Assembly (NCBI GenBank): GCA_903921455.1
Contig: CAIXPZ010000029.1
Coordinates: forward strand, 1 to 64,000
DNA from: an uncultured Verrucomicrobia subdivision 3 bacterium
GTDB lineage: Bacteria > Verrucomicrobiota > Verrucomicrobiae > Limisphaerales > UBA11358
DNA length: 64,000 nucleotides
Direction: 5' to 3'
Of the stretch, positions 43,307-51,934 are shown piece by piece. Both the position numbers and the translations under genes were made by a program. Under the pieces are notes generated by a model. That model searched no databases. It was not told where the DNA came from and saw only the letters and a program-made list of their open reading frames with translations. Within the stretch, counting starts at the first letter, position 1. Every line of letters begins with the position of its first letter.

Positions 43307-44410
43307 ATGCCAGCGCATATAATACCAACGTCCGCCGACAAAAAGGATTCCGAAGCCTCCGCGCCGGAAGTTCTGGAACATCTCGTCCACCTCGCCGAAC
43401 GCGCGGGCGCGAGTGACATTCATTTGCAGATGCGCGGCAAGTCCGCCGAGGTCGGCTTCCGGCTCGATGGCATTATCACCCCTGGACGTGAACTGCCGGC
43501 GGAAATCGCCGAGCGCGTTTTTGGACGCATCAAATTCCTCGCTCGGTTGAAGACATATCAGGAATCGCTGCCGCAGGATGGACGCATTTCGCATGATGAA
43601 CTGAAGTGCAATAACGACATCCGCGTCGCTACCTATCCCACCGTTACCGGTGAAAAAATTGTTCTGCGGTTGTTCAATTCAACCTCGGTCAAAACTCTGG
43701 ACGAAATTGAGTTTTCCGAAAATGCCCGCGCAGAATTGGAAAATTTCTTGCGCCAGACCAGCGGCCTGCTTTTTCTCACCGGTCCGGCGGGCAGCGGCAA
43801 GACGACGACTATTTACGCTTGTCTGCGCCATCTCGCTGAACTCGGTGGGCGTCATATCATCACTGTCGAAGATCCTGTCGAACAGGTTGTTCCCGGCACG
43901 ATGCAGACGGAAATCAACGAAGCCATCGGGCTTGATTTCGCGCGCGCTGCGCGGCATTTGCTTCGGCAAGATCCGCAAGTTTTGATTATCGGAGAAGTTC
44001 GCGACGAAGCCACCGCGCAACTGGCCGTTCGCGCCGGGCTTACTGGTCATCTCGTGATTTCCACGCTGCACGCCGGTTCGTGTCGCGGCGTGTTTGAAAG
44101 GTTGCTCGCTATGTGCTCCGATTATTCAGCTGTAGCCAGCGCAGTGGAACTGGTTTTGAACCAGCGCCTCATCCGTATAGTTTGTTCCGTGTGTGGCGGC
44201 AGCGGCTGCGAAACTTGTCTGCATACTGGTTATCAAGGCCGCGTGCCACTCGTCGAATGGCTGCGCGTGGATGAAAAAACGCGCGAACAAGTCCGCCGCC
44301 GCGAACTGACTCCGTTAGTGCCCCTGCAATCGCTCGAAGCTTCGGCGCGTTCGCTGGTAAGCGCAGGCGTGACGAATGAAATGGAATTCAAAAGGGTTTT
44401 TGGCTTATGA
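43307..44410 (+). CDS. Short GspE/PilB-type secretion ATPase
   Basis: 367 residues, about 200 fewer than standard PilB/GspE. The N-terminal MshEN/N1 domain is missing. The N2-like part has ASDIHLQMRGKSAEVGFRLDG (about 35-55). The Walker A motif is LTGPAGSGKTTTIYA (about 156-170), the Asp box lies near IITVEDPVEQV, Walker B is VLIIGEVRDEAT (about 224-235), and the His box is TGHLVISTLHAGS. A compact CSVCGGSGCETC zinc motif lies at about 285-296, much shorter than the usual tetracysteine domain. It powers pseudopilus assembly by the following GspF proteins. PilT-like function is less likely given the zinc motif. Confidence 0.88.
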   Translation: MPAHIIPTSADKKDSEASAPEVLEHLVHLAERAGASDIHLQMRGKSAEVGFRLDGIITPGRELPAEIAERVFGRIKFLARLKTYQESLPQDGRISHDELKCNNDIRVATYPTVTGEKIVLRLFNSTSVKTLDEIEFSENARAELENFLRQTSGLLFLTGPAGSGKTTTIYACLRHLAELGGRHIITVEDPVEQVVPGTMQTEINEAIGLDFARAARHLLRQDPQVLIIGEVRDEATAQLAVRAGLTGHLVISTLHAGSCRGVFERLLAMCSDYSAVASAVELVLNQRLIRIVCSVCGGSGCETCLHTGYQGRVPLVEWLRVDEKTREQVRRRELTPLVPLQSLEASARSLVSAGVTNEMEFKRVFGL

Positions 44411-45420
44411 AATACGACGAATTTGCCTTTTTCAACCAGCAGCTCGCCGCGATGCTGCGCGACGGCATCCCGCTCGAAGGCGCGCTGCGCCGGCTCTGCC
44501 AGGAAATGCGCGCCGGCTCGCTCCGCACCGAGTTGCAAACCCTCGAAGCCGACCTTGCCAAAGGCACACCGATGACCGACGCACTGGCCGCGCGCCAGTT
44601 GCCGGAACTCTACAAGCGCATGATCCTCGTCGGCGTCCAAAGCGGTGACCTGCCCGGCGCGCTGACGATGCTCGCGGATTATTTCCAGCGTCAGAACCTA
44701 GTCTGGACGCGTCTGAAAAGCATGATGACCTATCCGCTCATTGTGCTTGTGGTGGCACTGCTGATTTCACTGGTGCTCTCGGGCGCATGGGGCTGGGTCA
44801 TCGGTCCGGCGTTCAAAGGAATTTTTTCTGGCATGGGAATGACCATGCCGGGATTCACGCTTTTTGTGTTATCCACGTTGGACGCAATCTGGGCATTTCC
44901 CGTGGCGATATTAATAATCTTATTGGCTGTGCTGGCGGCGATTTTCCTGCCGGGAATTCGCGAAAAAGTCCTGTGGCGACTGCCCGCCTTCAAGGAGGCA
45001 ACTGTGTCGCGCATTGCCTCTTCAATCCATCTGCTTTTAAAAAACGGCGTGAGTCTTCCAGATGCCATCGGGTTCGCAGAACAGCTTGAGCCCAGCCCGC
45101 AAGCCGTGGCTGATTTGCACCGCTGGAAACAAAAGCTGGCCAGCGGCGTCAGCAAGTTTTCGGAGATTGCCGCTGGGAACAAAATGATCCCGCCGATGTT
45201 CTCTTGGCTGGTGTCCGGCTCGGGGGAAAACCTCACGGAAGGATTCAAGCGGGCAGCGGAAATTTATCATGCGCGGGCGATTTATCGCACGGAGGTCGCA
45301 CTTTACACAGTGCTGCCAATGGCCTCGCTCTTTCTCGGAGCGGTGGTCATTTCGCAGGCGTTTCTGGTGATTGCCATGTTTTTGCCGATGATCTCAATGG
45401 TCACCAACTTGGGCGGCTAG
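44407..45420 (+). CDS. GspF/PilC-type inner-membrane platform protein (copy 1)
   Basis: 337 residues. Cytoplasmic T2SSF domain 1 at the start (FFNQQLAAMLRDGIPLEGALR), a membrane helix cluster near 110-190 (LIVLVVALLISLVLSGAW, AFPVAILIILLAVLAAIFLP), a second T2SSF domain (LLLKNGVSLPDAIGFAEQL), and a final helix (MASLFLGAVVISQAFLVIAMF). It lacks the long N-terminal extension of classical GspF. It overlaps the ATPase gene by 4 bases. Its partner is a second, different GspF-like protein just downstream. Confidence 0.87.
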   Translation: MKYDEFAFFNQQLAAMLRDGIPLEGALRRLCQEMRAGSLRTELQTLEADLAKGTPMTDALAARQLPELYKRMILVGVQSGDLPGALTMLADYFQRQNLVWTRLKSMMTYPLIVLVVALLISLVLSGAWGWVIGPAFKGIFSGMGMTMPGFTLFVLSTLDAIWAFPVAILIILLAVLAAIFLPGIREKVLWRLPAFKEATVSRIASSIHLLLKNGVSLPDAIGFAEQLEPSPQAVADLHRWKQKLASGVSKFSEIAAGNKMIPPMFSWLVSGSGENLTEGFKRAAEIYHARAIYRTEVALYTVLPMASLFLGAVVISQAFLVIAMFLPMISMVTNLGG

Positions 45421-45429
45421 AGAACGAAT

Positions 45430-46650
45430 ATGATTTCTAATCTTTCAGGCGATTCTTACGACTCCGGCCAAGCGGCGGGGGTGGTTGCCCACGGTGCTGC
45501 CTTCGGTGAAGGGGTGCTCGCCGTGGTTTGTTTTATTGTCATCGTTACTGTCCCATTGGCGATGATTTCAGGCCTGTTACATTTCCTGCTCTCGCTGCCG
45601 ATGCGCCGCCGCGACCGCGCCCGTTTTTTTCTCGATTTGCTGGAAACGGCTATTGAACGCGGCCAGCCGATTGAGCAGGCGATTCTTTCCGCAGCGGAAA
45701 GTCGCGACCGCGTGATGGGCGTGCGCTTTTACCTGCTGGCCGCGCATCTGGAAGATGGCGCGCGGTTGGGCGAGGCACTGGAAAAAGTGCCAAGTTTCCT
45801 GCCGCCGCAAGTCAACGCCATGCTCCGAGCTGGTGAAAAACTGGGCGACCTGAAAAAAGTTCTGCCTGCCTGCCGCGAAGTCCTCCGCATCGCGCCGGAC
45901 ACCGTTCGCTCAACCTTGCACTACATGGTCGCCATGCTGCTCGTGTTTGCACCCATTGCCATCTTGATGATTACATTGATTAGCACATTCGTCATACCCA
46001 AGTTCAAGGATGTGGCCGCCGGGATGAACGTCCAATTGTGGCCGGTCACACAATTCGTTCTGGCCCTCAACCACTCGTCCATTTTGGTCGGATTTGAAGC
46101 CCTGTTGTTTATTGTGTTGGTGGGCGTGGCCTTGGTTTACATCGGCGGACCGGGATTTGTTCGCTGGTTTCAATTTCACAGTGTGCCGGTCGTGGACTGG
46201 ATTGCGTGGCGCGTGCCGTGGAAACAAAAAAAGCTGCTCCGCGCTTTTTCCGCCATGCTGGCCGTGTTGCTGGACGGCGGCGTGCCCGAGGCAGAGGCGG
46301 TCCGACTCGCGGGTAAATCTACCGCCAACGAAATCTGCCGCCGCCGCGCCCAGCGCGTCATCACCGCGCTCGAAAGCGGGGCGAAACTCGATGACGCAGT
46401 CCGCATCTTCGATGACACCGGCGAATTTCATTGGCGGCTCACGAACGCCACGCACGCGCACGGCGGATTTTTGAACGCGCTGCGCGGTTGGCATGAGGCG
46501 CTTGATGCCAAAGCCTTTCAGCAGGAAGAAGCCACCACCCACGTGGTCACCAGCGGCCTAGTGATTTTGAACGGCCTGGTCGTCGCGCTTATCGCCACCG
46601 GCATGTTCGGCATCTTGATCGCGATTTTGCATAGAGCCTTGCTTGAATGA
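45430..46650 (+). CDS. GspF/PilC-type inner-membrane platform protein (copy 2)
   Basis: 406 residues. It has an extra N-terminal membrane helix (GVLAVVCFIVIVTVPLAMIS, about 25-45) before T2SSF domain 1 (FFLDLLETAIERGQPIEQAIL). Helices follow near 170-190 and 215-240, then a second T2SSF domain (RAFSAMLAVLLDGGVPEAEA) and a C-terminal helix (LVILNGLVVALIATGMFGIL). It is only distantly similar to copy 1, so the pair probably forms a hetero-oligomeric platform. It overlaps the next gene by 4 bases. Confidence 0.84.
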   Translation: MISNLSGDSYDSGQAAGVVAHGAAFGEGVLAVVCFIVIVTVPLAMISGLLHFLLSLPMRRRDRARFFLDLLETAIERGQPIEQAILSAAESRDRVMGVRFYLLAAHLEDGARLGEALEKVPSFLPPQVNAMLRAGEKLGDLKKVLPACREVLRIAPDTVRSTLHYMVAMLLVFAPIAILMITLISTFVIPKFKDVAAGMNVQLWPVTQFVLALNHSSILVGFEALLFIVLVGVALVYIGGPGFVRWFQFHSVPVVDWIAWRVPWKQKKLLRAFSAMLAVLLDGGVPEAEAVRLAGKSTANEICRRRAQRVITALESGAKLDDAVRIFDDTGEFHWRLTNATHAHGGFLNALRGWHEALDAKAFQQEEATTHVVTSGLVILNGLVVALIATGMFGILIAILHRALLE

Positions 46651-47039
46651 AAAATTGCCGCTCAAAAACTAAATTTGTCACCCCGCAGCGCACACGCGGA
46701 TTTTTGGAAGTGGACTTGATGGTCAGTCTTGCCATTCTCACGCTGGCCGTAGTGCCGCTGGGTTATTCGTTTGCGCGTGAGCGGCAGGTTTTAAAAATGG
46801 AATATTTCCGCAGCGTCGCCAACGAAATCGTCGATGGCGAAATGGAGATTCTTGCGGCAGGCGCGGCAAACAACTTACCCGATGGTTCGCAAAATTACCC
46901 GGTTCACGCCGCTGCCGTCGCCAGCCTGCCCCCGGGACATTTTCAACTGACCAAAACCGGAAAGCATCTGCGGCTTGAATGGAATTCCGATGAAAAGCAC
47001 GGCGTCGGCACCATCGTCCGCGAAACGACGCTCAAATGA
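46647..47039 (+). CDS. Pseudopilin-like protein (GspI/PilV type)
   Basis: 130 residues. A class III prepilin signal is visible: basic leader, then RGFLEVDLMVSLAILTLAVV (cleavage after Gly18, Glu at +5 is replaced by Asp two residues on in this count, so the site is slightly atypical). The rest is a short soluble domain. It would be processed by a prepilin peptidase encoded elsewhere. Coupled by overlapping ATGA ends to both neighbours. Assignment to GspI is by position and size only. Confidence 0.7.
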   Translation: MKNCRSKTKFVTPQRTRGFLEVDLMVSLAILTLAVVPLGYSFARERQVLKMEYFRSVANEIVDGEMEILAAGAANNLPDGSQNYPVHAAAVASLPPGHFQLTKTGKHLRLEWNSDEKHGVGTIVRETTLK

Positions 47040-47539
47040 AACCGCTGCAACCCATCTCCAAGACGAAGTGCACGGCGGGCAGCATGCTGGTGGAATGCCT
47101 CGTTTACATCGCTGTGTTCGCCATCCTGATGGCCATTGGCACAGCGGCATTTTATTTCTGTTGGGATCACTCGCAAGCAGTGATATACGCGACGGACGAC
47201 ATCGCCTCGGCTCTGCACGCGGGTGAACGCTGGCGCGCAGACGTGCGCACTGCGACAGGGGAAATATCCTTTGAAACCACGGCAGTCGGCGAGGTGGTGC
47301 GAATTCCTGAAGCTGGAAAACAAATTGTTTATCGCTTTGAATCCGGCGAAGTGCGCCGCGAAATTCCGGGCTCAAACATTTCCCAATTACTGCTGCCAAA
47401 AGTCAAAGCCTCGCAGATGGCGGCGGACGCACGTGGCAGCGTCAACGCATGGCGCTGGGAACTGCAATTGGCCGGGCGCCGCAAGGAAACCCACCTGCCG
47501 CTGCGATTCACTTTCGCCGCCGTGCCAACGAAGCCATGA
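47036..47539 (+). CDS. Pseudopilin-like protein (GspJ/PilW type)
   Basis: 167 residues. A prepilin-like N-terminus: basic leader MKPLQPISKTK, then GSMLVECLVYIAVFAILMAI with Glu five residues after the Ser that follows Gly. Membrane helix about 15-40. The soluble domain is rich in charged strands (AGERWRADVRTATGEISFE). Probably a minor pseudopilin in the tip. Overlaps the genes on both sides by 4 bases. Family is inferred from position. Confidence 0.68.
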   Translation: MKPLQPISKTKCTAGSMLVECLVYIAVFAILMAIGTAAFYFCWDHSQAVIYATDDIASALHAGERWRADVRTATGEISFETTAVGEVVRIPEAGKQIVYRFESGEVRREIPGSNISQLLLPKVKASQMAADARGSVNAWRWELQLAGRRKETHLPLRFTFAAVPTKP

Positions 47540-47787
47540 AGATATACTGCTCATATCTCAATCATAAACCCGCTCGCGGGCTTTACCTGCCGAAGCGCAG
47601 CGAAGCCGGGATGGCCACGGTCATTTTCATCGCTTTGCTGGCGATCATGATGATTCTTGTCACGGCGGAAAGCCGCGCGCTGTTTCGTCTCCACCGCGAG
47701 GTTAAATTTCTGGAACAACAACAAAATAAAAGGCTCAACCCGCCGGCAACCAACAGGGTGACCGTCATAACCTCCGCAATCCGATGA
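47536..47787 (+). CDS. Small prepilin-like membrane protein (truncated GspK type)
   Basis: 83 residues from the ATG at 47536. After a basic leader comes AGMATVIFIALLAIMMILVT, a membrane helix of prepilin-like form, then a charged coil (ALFRLHREVKFLEQQQNKRL). GspK begins in a similar way but is normally over 300 residues long; here the large alpha-domain is missing. Either a shortened pseudopilin or a remnant. Coupled by overlapping start/stop codons on both sides, which suggests it is still translated. Confidence 0.6.
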   Translation: MKIYCSYLNHKPARGLYLPKRSEAGMATVIFIALLAIMMILVTAESRALFRLHREVKFLEQQQNKRLNPPATNRVTVITSAIR

Positions 47788-48062
47788 ACCCCATCCCCGC
47801 CACCAAGCTCAAGATGATGAAAGGCTCGATCCGTTGCCTGACGCTGGGCTTGCTGGGTTTGCTGCCGCTGATTGGCGTGCCCTTTGCCCTCGCAGCGTTG
47901 TGGGCATCTTATTCGGCACGGCAAAAGGAACGCCAATTTTGGAATCCGGCAAAGCCGCACCGGATATTGGGACTGATTTGCGCCGCATTTGGCGCGCTGA
48001 TCTGGAGCGTGGTTGATGCCATCCTGATTTACCACGCCTGCAATAATTACGTCAATGCGTGA
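47784..48062 (+). CDS. Small two-helix membrane protein, last gene of the secretion operon
   Basis: 92 residues. Two hydrophobic segments, CLTLGLLGLLPLIGVPFALA (about 19-38) and LGLICAAFGALIWSVVDAIL (about 62-81), with a basic connecting loop (RQKERQFWNPAKPHR). It resembles DUF4190-like small membrane proteins but I cannot name it. The start overlaps the previous stop by 4 bases, so it belongs to the operon. Convergent with the gmhA-like gene 9 bases on. Confidence 0.6.
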   Translation: MNPIPATKLKMMKGSIRCLTLGLLGLLPLIGVPFALAALWASYSARQKERQFWNPAKPHRILGLICAAFGALIWSVVDAILIYHACNNYVNA

Positions 48063-48071
48063 CGCCGCCGG

Positions 48072-48638
48072 TCACGCCTTCGGCAGTGTTTCTTCCACCA
48101 TTTCGCAGAGCGCGTGGAATAAAACTTTTTGCGCCTCTTGAATCCGCGCCGTCACGCTGCCGGGCACGATCAGGTCAATCGTTGCCAAGCCCTTGGTGAA
48201 GCCGCCGTCGCGGCCCAGGATGGCTATGCTTGCCACGCTCTTGCGTTTGGCCTCTTCCAGTGCGCGCAAAATATTCTTAGATTTACCGCTCGTGGTGAGC
48301 GCGATGAGCACGTCGCCTTTTTCCGCCAGACCCCAGACTTGCCGCGCAAAGATTTCATCCGCGTGATAATCATTGCAAACCGCTGTCATAAATTCGCCAT
48401 TGGCGGTGAGCGAAATGGCGGGATACGGACGGCGGTCACCCATGAAGCGGCAGAGAAATTCCGTGGCCAGATGCGTGGCGTCGGACGCGCTGCCGCCGTT
48501 GCCGCAGACGAGCAACTTGTGGCCCCCGGTGAGCGAGTGCAAAACTAGTTGCGCCGCGCGGCCGAGCGGTTCTTCGAGCGCCGCCAAGCCGCGTAGCGTA
48601 GTGACGGATTCTTCAATGGCGCGTTGCAAATGACTCAT
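48072..48638 (-). CDS. gmhA: SIS-domain phosphosugar isomerase (GmhA/DiaA-like)
   Basis: 188 residues. Sedoheptulose-7-phosphate isomerase makes D-glycero-D-manno-heptose 7-phosphate for the LPS core. Motifs: LLVCGNGGSASDATHLATEF (about 42-61), the Asn-Asp-Tyr active-site region AVCNDYHADEIFARQVWGL, and DVLIALTTSGKSKNILRAL (about 107-125). DiaA, a DnaA-binding relative, has the same fold, so the call is not certain. Other hep genes are not here. Convergent with the secretion operon. Confidence 0.85.
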   Translation of the reverse strand: MSHLQRAIEESVTTLRGLAALEEPLGRAAQLVLHSLTGGHKLLVCGNGGSASDATHLATEFLCRFMGDRRPYPAISLTANGEFMTAVCNDYHADEIFARQVWGLAEKGDVLIALTTSGKSKNILRALEEAKRKSVASIAILGRDGGFTKGLATIDLIVPGSVTARIQEAQKVLFHALCEMVEETLPKA

Positions 48639-48732
48639 GACGGCAGCTTAGCTGGAAGGTTGCTATCGGGCAAACCACGAAATGTGCTGGAACGCCTGAA
48701 ATTTTCGCCGAAGTTTTCAGGCGACCACGGCG

Positions 48733-49395
48733 TTACAATTTCCCCTTGGTGCTGGGTAACTGTCCGGCGATGCGCGGATCATGCTGGCGCGCCGCGTCCA
48801 CTGCCCGCGCAAATGCCTTGAACAGTGCCTCGACAATGTGGTGGGGTTCGTCGCCGTAAAGCAGTTCCAGGTGCAGGTTGCACCGGGCTTCGTTCGTGAA
48901 GCCTTGGAAAAATTCACGGGCAAGCCCAAACCGGAAAATGCTGGACGCGTCCTGACTTTTTTCTGCGTCCGAAATCTTCTTCAAACCGAACGGATTCAGC
49001 CCGCGCCAGACGAGAAATGGCCGGCCACTGAAATCCACGACGCAACGGGCCAGGCATTCGTCCATCGGCACATATGCTTCGCCGGTGAACGGATTCCTCG
49101 GATGAAAACCGTGGCCATAGCGACGGATGCCGCGTTTGTCGCCCAGCGCGGCAGCCACGGCTTGGCCCAGCGCGATACCGCAGTCTTCCACCGTGTGATG
49201 CGCATCCACACCTAGATCGCCGTCGCACCGCAAATCCAAATCCACGGTGGCATGTTTCGCGAACAGCGTGAGCATGTGGTCAAAAAACGGAATGCCGGTG
49301 CGGACCTTGGCTTTCCCCTTGCCGTCCAGGTTGAGGCGGAGGGAAATTTGTGTTTCCAGCGTGTGACGTTTGATGGTGGCCGAGCGCGATTTCAT
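48733..49395 (-). CDS. hisB: Imidazoleglycerol-phosphate dehydratase
   Basis: 220 residues, longer than the usual about 195-200. It dehydrates imidazole glycerol phosphate in histidine synthesis. Metal ligands are in [34 protein letters not shown], and the C-terminal [17 protein letters not shown]; the end PSTKGKL is typical. Two extra segments are seen: HPRNPFTGE inserted after RRYGHGF (about 95-104), and about 15 residues around [15 protein letters not shown] (about 135-150) before the REFFQGF motif. The catalytic residues are unaffected. No other his gene is near. Confidence 0.93.
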   Translation of the reverse strand: MKSRSATIKRHTLETQISLRLNLDGKGKAKVRTGIPFFDHMLTLFAKHATVDLDLRCDGDLGVDAHHTVEDCGIALGQAVAAALGDKRGIRRYGHGFHPRNPFTGEAYVPMDECLARCVVDFSGRPFLVWRGLNPFGLKKISDAEKSQDASSIFRFGLAREFFQGFTNEARCNLHLELLYGDEPHHIVEALFKAFARAVDAARQHDPRIAGQLPSTKGKL

Positions 49396-49446
49396 TGGGG
49401 AAATTAAACCAGAGCGGCGGCGGAAAGACCAAGCGGAATTGCGCGC

Positions 49447-50313
49447 TCAATAAAGTATCTGCGGCGCGACCGGTATGATTCCGGGCGCTTTGTTTCGGAT
49501 CTCTTCAATTTGTTTCTGGATGAATTCGGGGGCGGGCGAAACTTTTTTGGCGGCCTCAAGCCAGTTGATGGCGGCGCCGTAGTTGCCAGTATCGGCTTCG
49601 AGGTGTCCGAGGTTTACCACGAGTTCCTCAAAGACCAGTTTGTCGTCCTTCTGTTTGGCTGGCGACAATCGGAGGAATTTTTTGATGCCGAGCTGCCAGA
49701 CGTTCCGGGCGCGGATGAGATCATGGGTGCTTTCGTAATATACCCGCCCCAGTTCAAAGAGGATCTCGCAACTGTCTGGATTGTTGCGCAGACCCTCGCG
49801 CAGGAATGCCTCGGCTTGATCCGCCCGGCCAAGGTGTTCGCGCAGAAAAAATGCGCCGACGGTGTAGGTCTCGATCTTCTGCGGATCGAGATCGGCGGCC
49901 AGACGTAGCCACGGGAGAATTTCACGCTCGTGGTGCTGCGCCAGGTGCGTGTGCTGCGTGATGCGGAAGTTGCGGCCGAAGGTATCAATCCAGTCTTTCG
50001 GTTTGCCGAGAAAATCCTCATTTTTTTCATCCTCCTCGGATTCCTTTTTGCCGTGGCTGGCGGAGATGATTTCTTTCTGCTCCTCGGAATTTTTGTCGAA
50101 GATGGAAGGGTAATAACCGCTGTGAAAATAGACGTCGGCCATCGTGAAAAAATGGTTGGCGAAAAGTTTTCGCCCGTCGCCGAAAAGCATGCCGAACAGA
50201 TTGTCAGATTTGGCGCGGCTGCTCCAGTTGTCCGCCGTCAGCGCCAGGCTGGTCGCCAGCGTAAACGCCAGCGCCAACAACACGGCCAACGCGGACAGCG
50301 GAGAAAGTTTCAT
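49447..50313 (-). CDS. TPR-containing protein, third gene of the ABC-2 exporter unit
   Basis: 288 residues. N-terminal membrane anchor or signal (ALAVLLALAFTLATSLALTA), then a region with LFGDGRKLFANHFFTMADVY and a charged Glu/Lys stretch. TPR-like repeats occupy about 125-260 (for example HEREILPWLRLAADLDP and LFELGRVYYESTHDLIRARN). It starts in the stop codon of the ABC permease gene (TGATG), so the three are one operon. Possibly a periplasmic partner or scaffold for the exporter. Not assignable to a named family. Confidence 0.75.
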   Translation of the reverse strand: MKLSPLSALAVLLALAFTLATSLALTADNWSSRAKSDNLFGMLFGDGRKLFANHFFTMADVYFHSGYYPSIFDKNSEEQKEIISASHGKKESEEDEKNEDFLGKPKDWIDTFGRNFRITQHTHLAQHHEREILPWLRLAADLDPQKIETYTVGAFFLREHLGRADQAEAFLREGLRNNPDSCEILFELGRVYYESTHDLIRARNVWQLGIKKFLRLSPAKQKDDKLVFEELVVNLGHLEADTGNYGAAINWLEAAKKVSPAPEFIQKQIEEIRNKAPGIIPVAPQILY

Positions 50314-51092
50314 CAGGTGGTCAGATTTTTCCGGCGGAAGCCGAACCAGGCCAGCAGCAGAAAAATGCCCGTCCACACTCCGGCGTAGAGCGTTGCCAGC
50401 GCCACCGCCCGCACCGGGACCAAACCCATGTCGTAAACGACGAAGTCGCGCAGGTCATACCATTCAAGGTGCGGCATCATAAAATAAATCGTGGCGAGCA
50501 CGGATTGCATCGGCTCCGGTTGCTGGAGCGCGATGGTGTTCAGGTGCGTGCCCAGCAGCAAAATACCGCCCACCGCGATGAGCGTGATGGTGGAGGTGGA
50601 TGATGGCGCCGCGAAGAAAATCGAGCCCAGCAAGACCATGGCGATGACGATGGCCAGCATCATCCAATGCATCCAGACAGCCTCAAGATAAGCCGCCCAG
50701 GGCCAGACCTGTTCCTTGGAACCGGTGACGGCCGCGAAGAAAAAGTAAAAGACCACGAGGGCCACCCCGGTGGCGAGCCAGCAGCCGAGAAATTTTCCCG
50801 CGATGACGTGTGCCCGCGAAACCGGCTTGGCCAGCAGCGGAAAAATCGTGCGCGCCTCGCGCTCGGCGGGAATCTGCCGTGCGGTGGTGACGACGGAGAT
50901 AACCAGCGCGGAAACCCAGATGAGCAGCAGGCAAATGTCCTTCACATAGCGGACAATTTTGTCATCGTGGAAAAAGTTCACCGCGCCGGCCGCGAGCGTG
51001 AGCAATGCGGTGAGGACGAAGAGGACGTAGAAATCCTTGCGGCGGTAGAGTTCCTTGATGACAACGCCAGCGAGTGCCAAAATTTTGCTCAT
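50313..51092 (-). CDS. ABC-2 type exporter permease
   Basis: 259 residues with about six membrane helices. N-terminus LALAGVVIKELYRRKDFYVLFV is the cytoplasmic/amphipathic opening typical of ABC-2 permeases. Helices at about 25-42, 56-73, 107-125, 147-165, 168-187 and 232-250. It works with the ATPase encoded just upstream, whose end it overlaps by 4 bases. Substrate unknown; ABC-2 systems export polysaccharides, lipids or drugs. Confidence 0.87.
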   Translation of the reverse strand: MSKILALAGVVIKELYRRKDFYVLFVLTALLTLAAGAVNFFHDDKIVRYVKDICLLLIWVSALVISVVTTARQIPAEREARTIFPLLAKPVSRAHVIAGKFLGCWLATGVALVVFYFFFAAVTGSKEQVWPWAAYLEAVWMHWMMLAIVIAMVLLGSIFFAAPSSTSTITLIAVGGILLLGTHLNTIALQQPEPMQSVLATIYFMMPHLEWYDLRDFVVYDMGLVPVRAVALATLYAGVWTGIFLLLAWFGFRRKNLTT

Positions 51093-51841
51093 GGTTCAGG
51101 ACTGGGTTGAAAGCCGACCACATTTAAGAACGCTTTTTCGAGATTTTCATATCCGGTGCTGACTGCCGCAACCGTGCCAACGGCCTTGAGTTCGCCTTGA
51201 TGGACAATGGCCACGCGGTCGCAGATGGTTTCAACCTCGCCCAACTCGTGCGAAGAGAAAAAAACCGTTTTGCCCTGCTCCTTGAGGCGCTGAATAATCT
51301 CGCGAACCTTCATGCGGCCCAGCGGGTCGAGTCCGCTCGTCGGCTCGTCCAGAATGAGCAAGTCGGGATTATTGATGAGCGACTGCGCCAGGCCGACGCG
51401 CTGCTGCATCCCTTTGGAATAGGATTTAATCGGGCGCTTGGCGGCGTGTTCGAGTTCGACGAGCTTGAGCAGTTCGGCGATGCGCTGGTCCGTTTCGGCG
51501 CGGGTAAGTCCGAAAATTTTGGCGTAAAAGCGGAGCAATTCCTCGGCGGTGAGAAATTTGTAGTAGTAGGTCAGTTCCGGCAGGTAGCCGATGCGTTGCC
51601 GCGCGATCGGCTGGCGGACATCAATGCCGAACAGGCTTGCCGCACCGCTGCTGGGCGGGACGAAGCCCAGCAGGACATTCATCGTGGTGGTCTTGCCCGC
51701 GCCATTGGGTCCCAGGAAGCCGAAGACTTCGCCGGCGAATACTTCAAGATCAAGACCCTGCAAGGCCACTTTAGTGGACTGACGCAAATCGCGGCTGCGA
51801 TATTCTACGCGCAGTTTCTGGGTGTTAAGAATGACGCTCAT
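51089..51841 (-). CDS. ABC transporter ATP-binding protein
   Basis: 250 residues from ATG at 51841. Walker A GFLGPNGAGKTTTMNVLLG (about 43-61), signature SYSKGMQQRVGLAQSLINN (about 141-159), Walker B LLILDEPTSGLDPLGRMK, and switch His in TVFFSSHELGEVE. The short length and the C-terminal tail fit exporters of the DrrA/NatA type. An in-frame start farther upstream would add about 30 unrelated residues. Confidence 0.93.
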   Translation of the reverse strand: MSVILNTQKLRVEYRSRDLRQSTKVALQGLDLEVFAGEVFGFLGPNGAGKTTTMNVLLGFVPPSSGAASLFGIDVRQPIARQRIGYLPELTYYYKFLTAEELLRFYAKIFGLTRAETDQRIAELLKLVELEHAAKRPIKSYSKGMQQRVGLAQSLINNPDLLILDEPTSGLDPLGRMKVREIIQRLKEQGKTVFFSSHELGEVETICDRVAIVHQGELKAVGTVAAVSTGYENLEKAFLNVVGFQPSPEP

Positions 51842-51934
51842 GGATTTCGCATGGCGGTGTCTGGTTTTATTAAATCCGAATGAACTATCAAGCGGTGGGA
51901 CATTAAAAAACCCTTCATTTAACCGCAACAAAAA

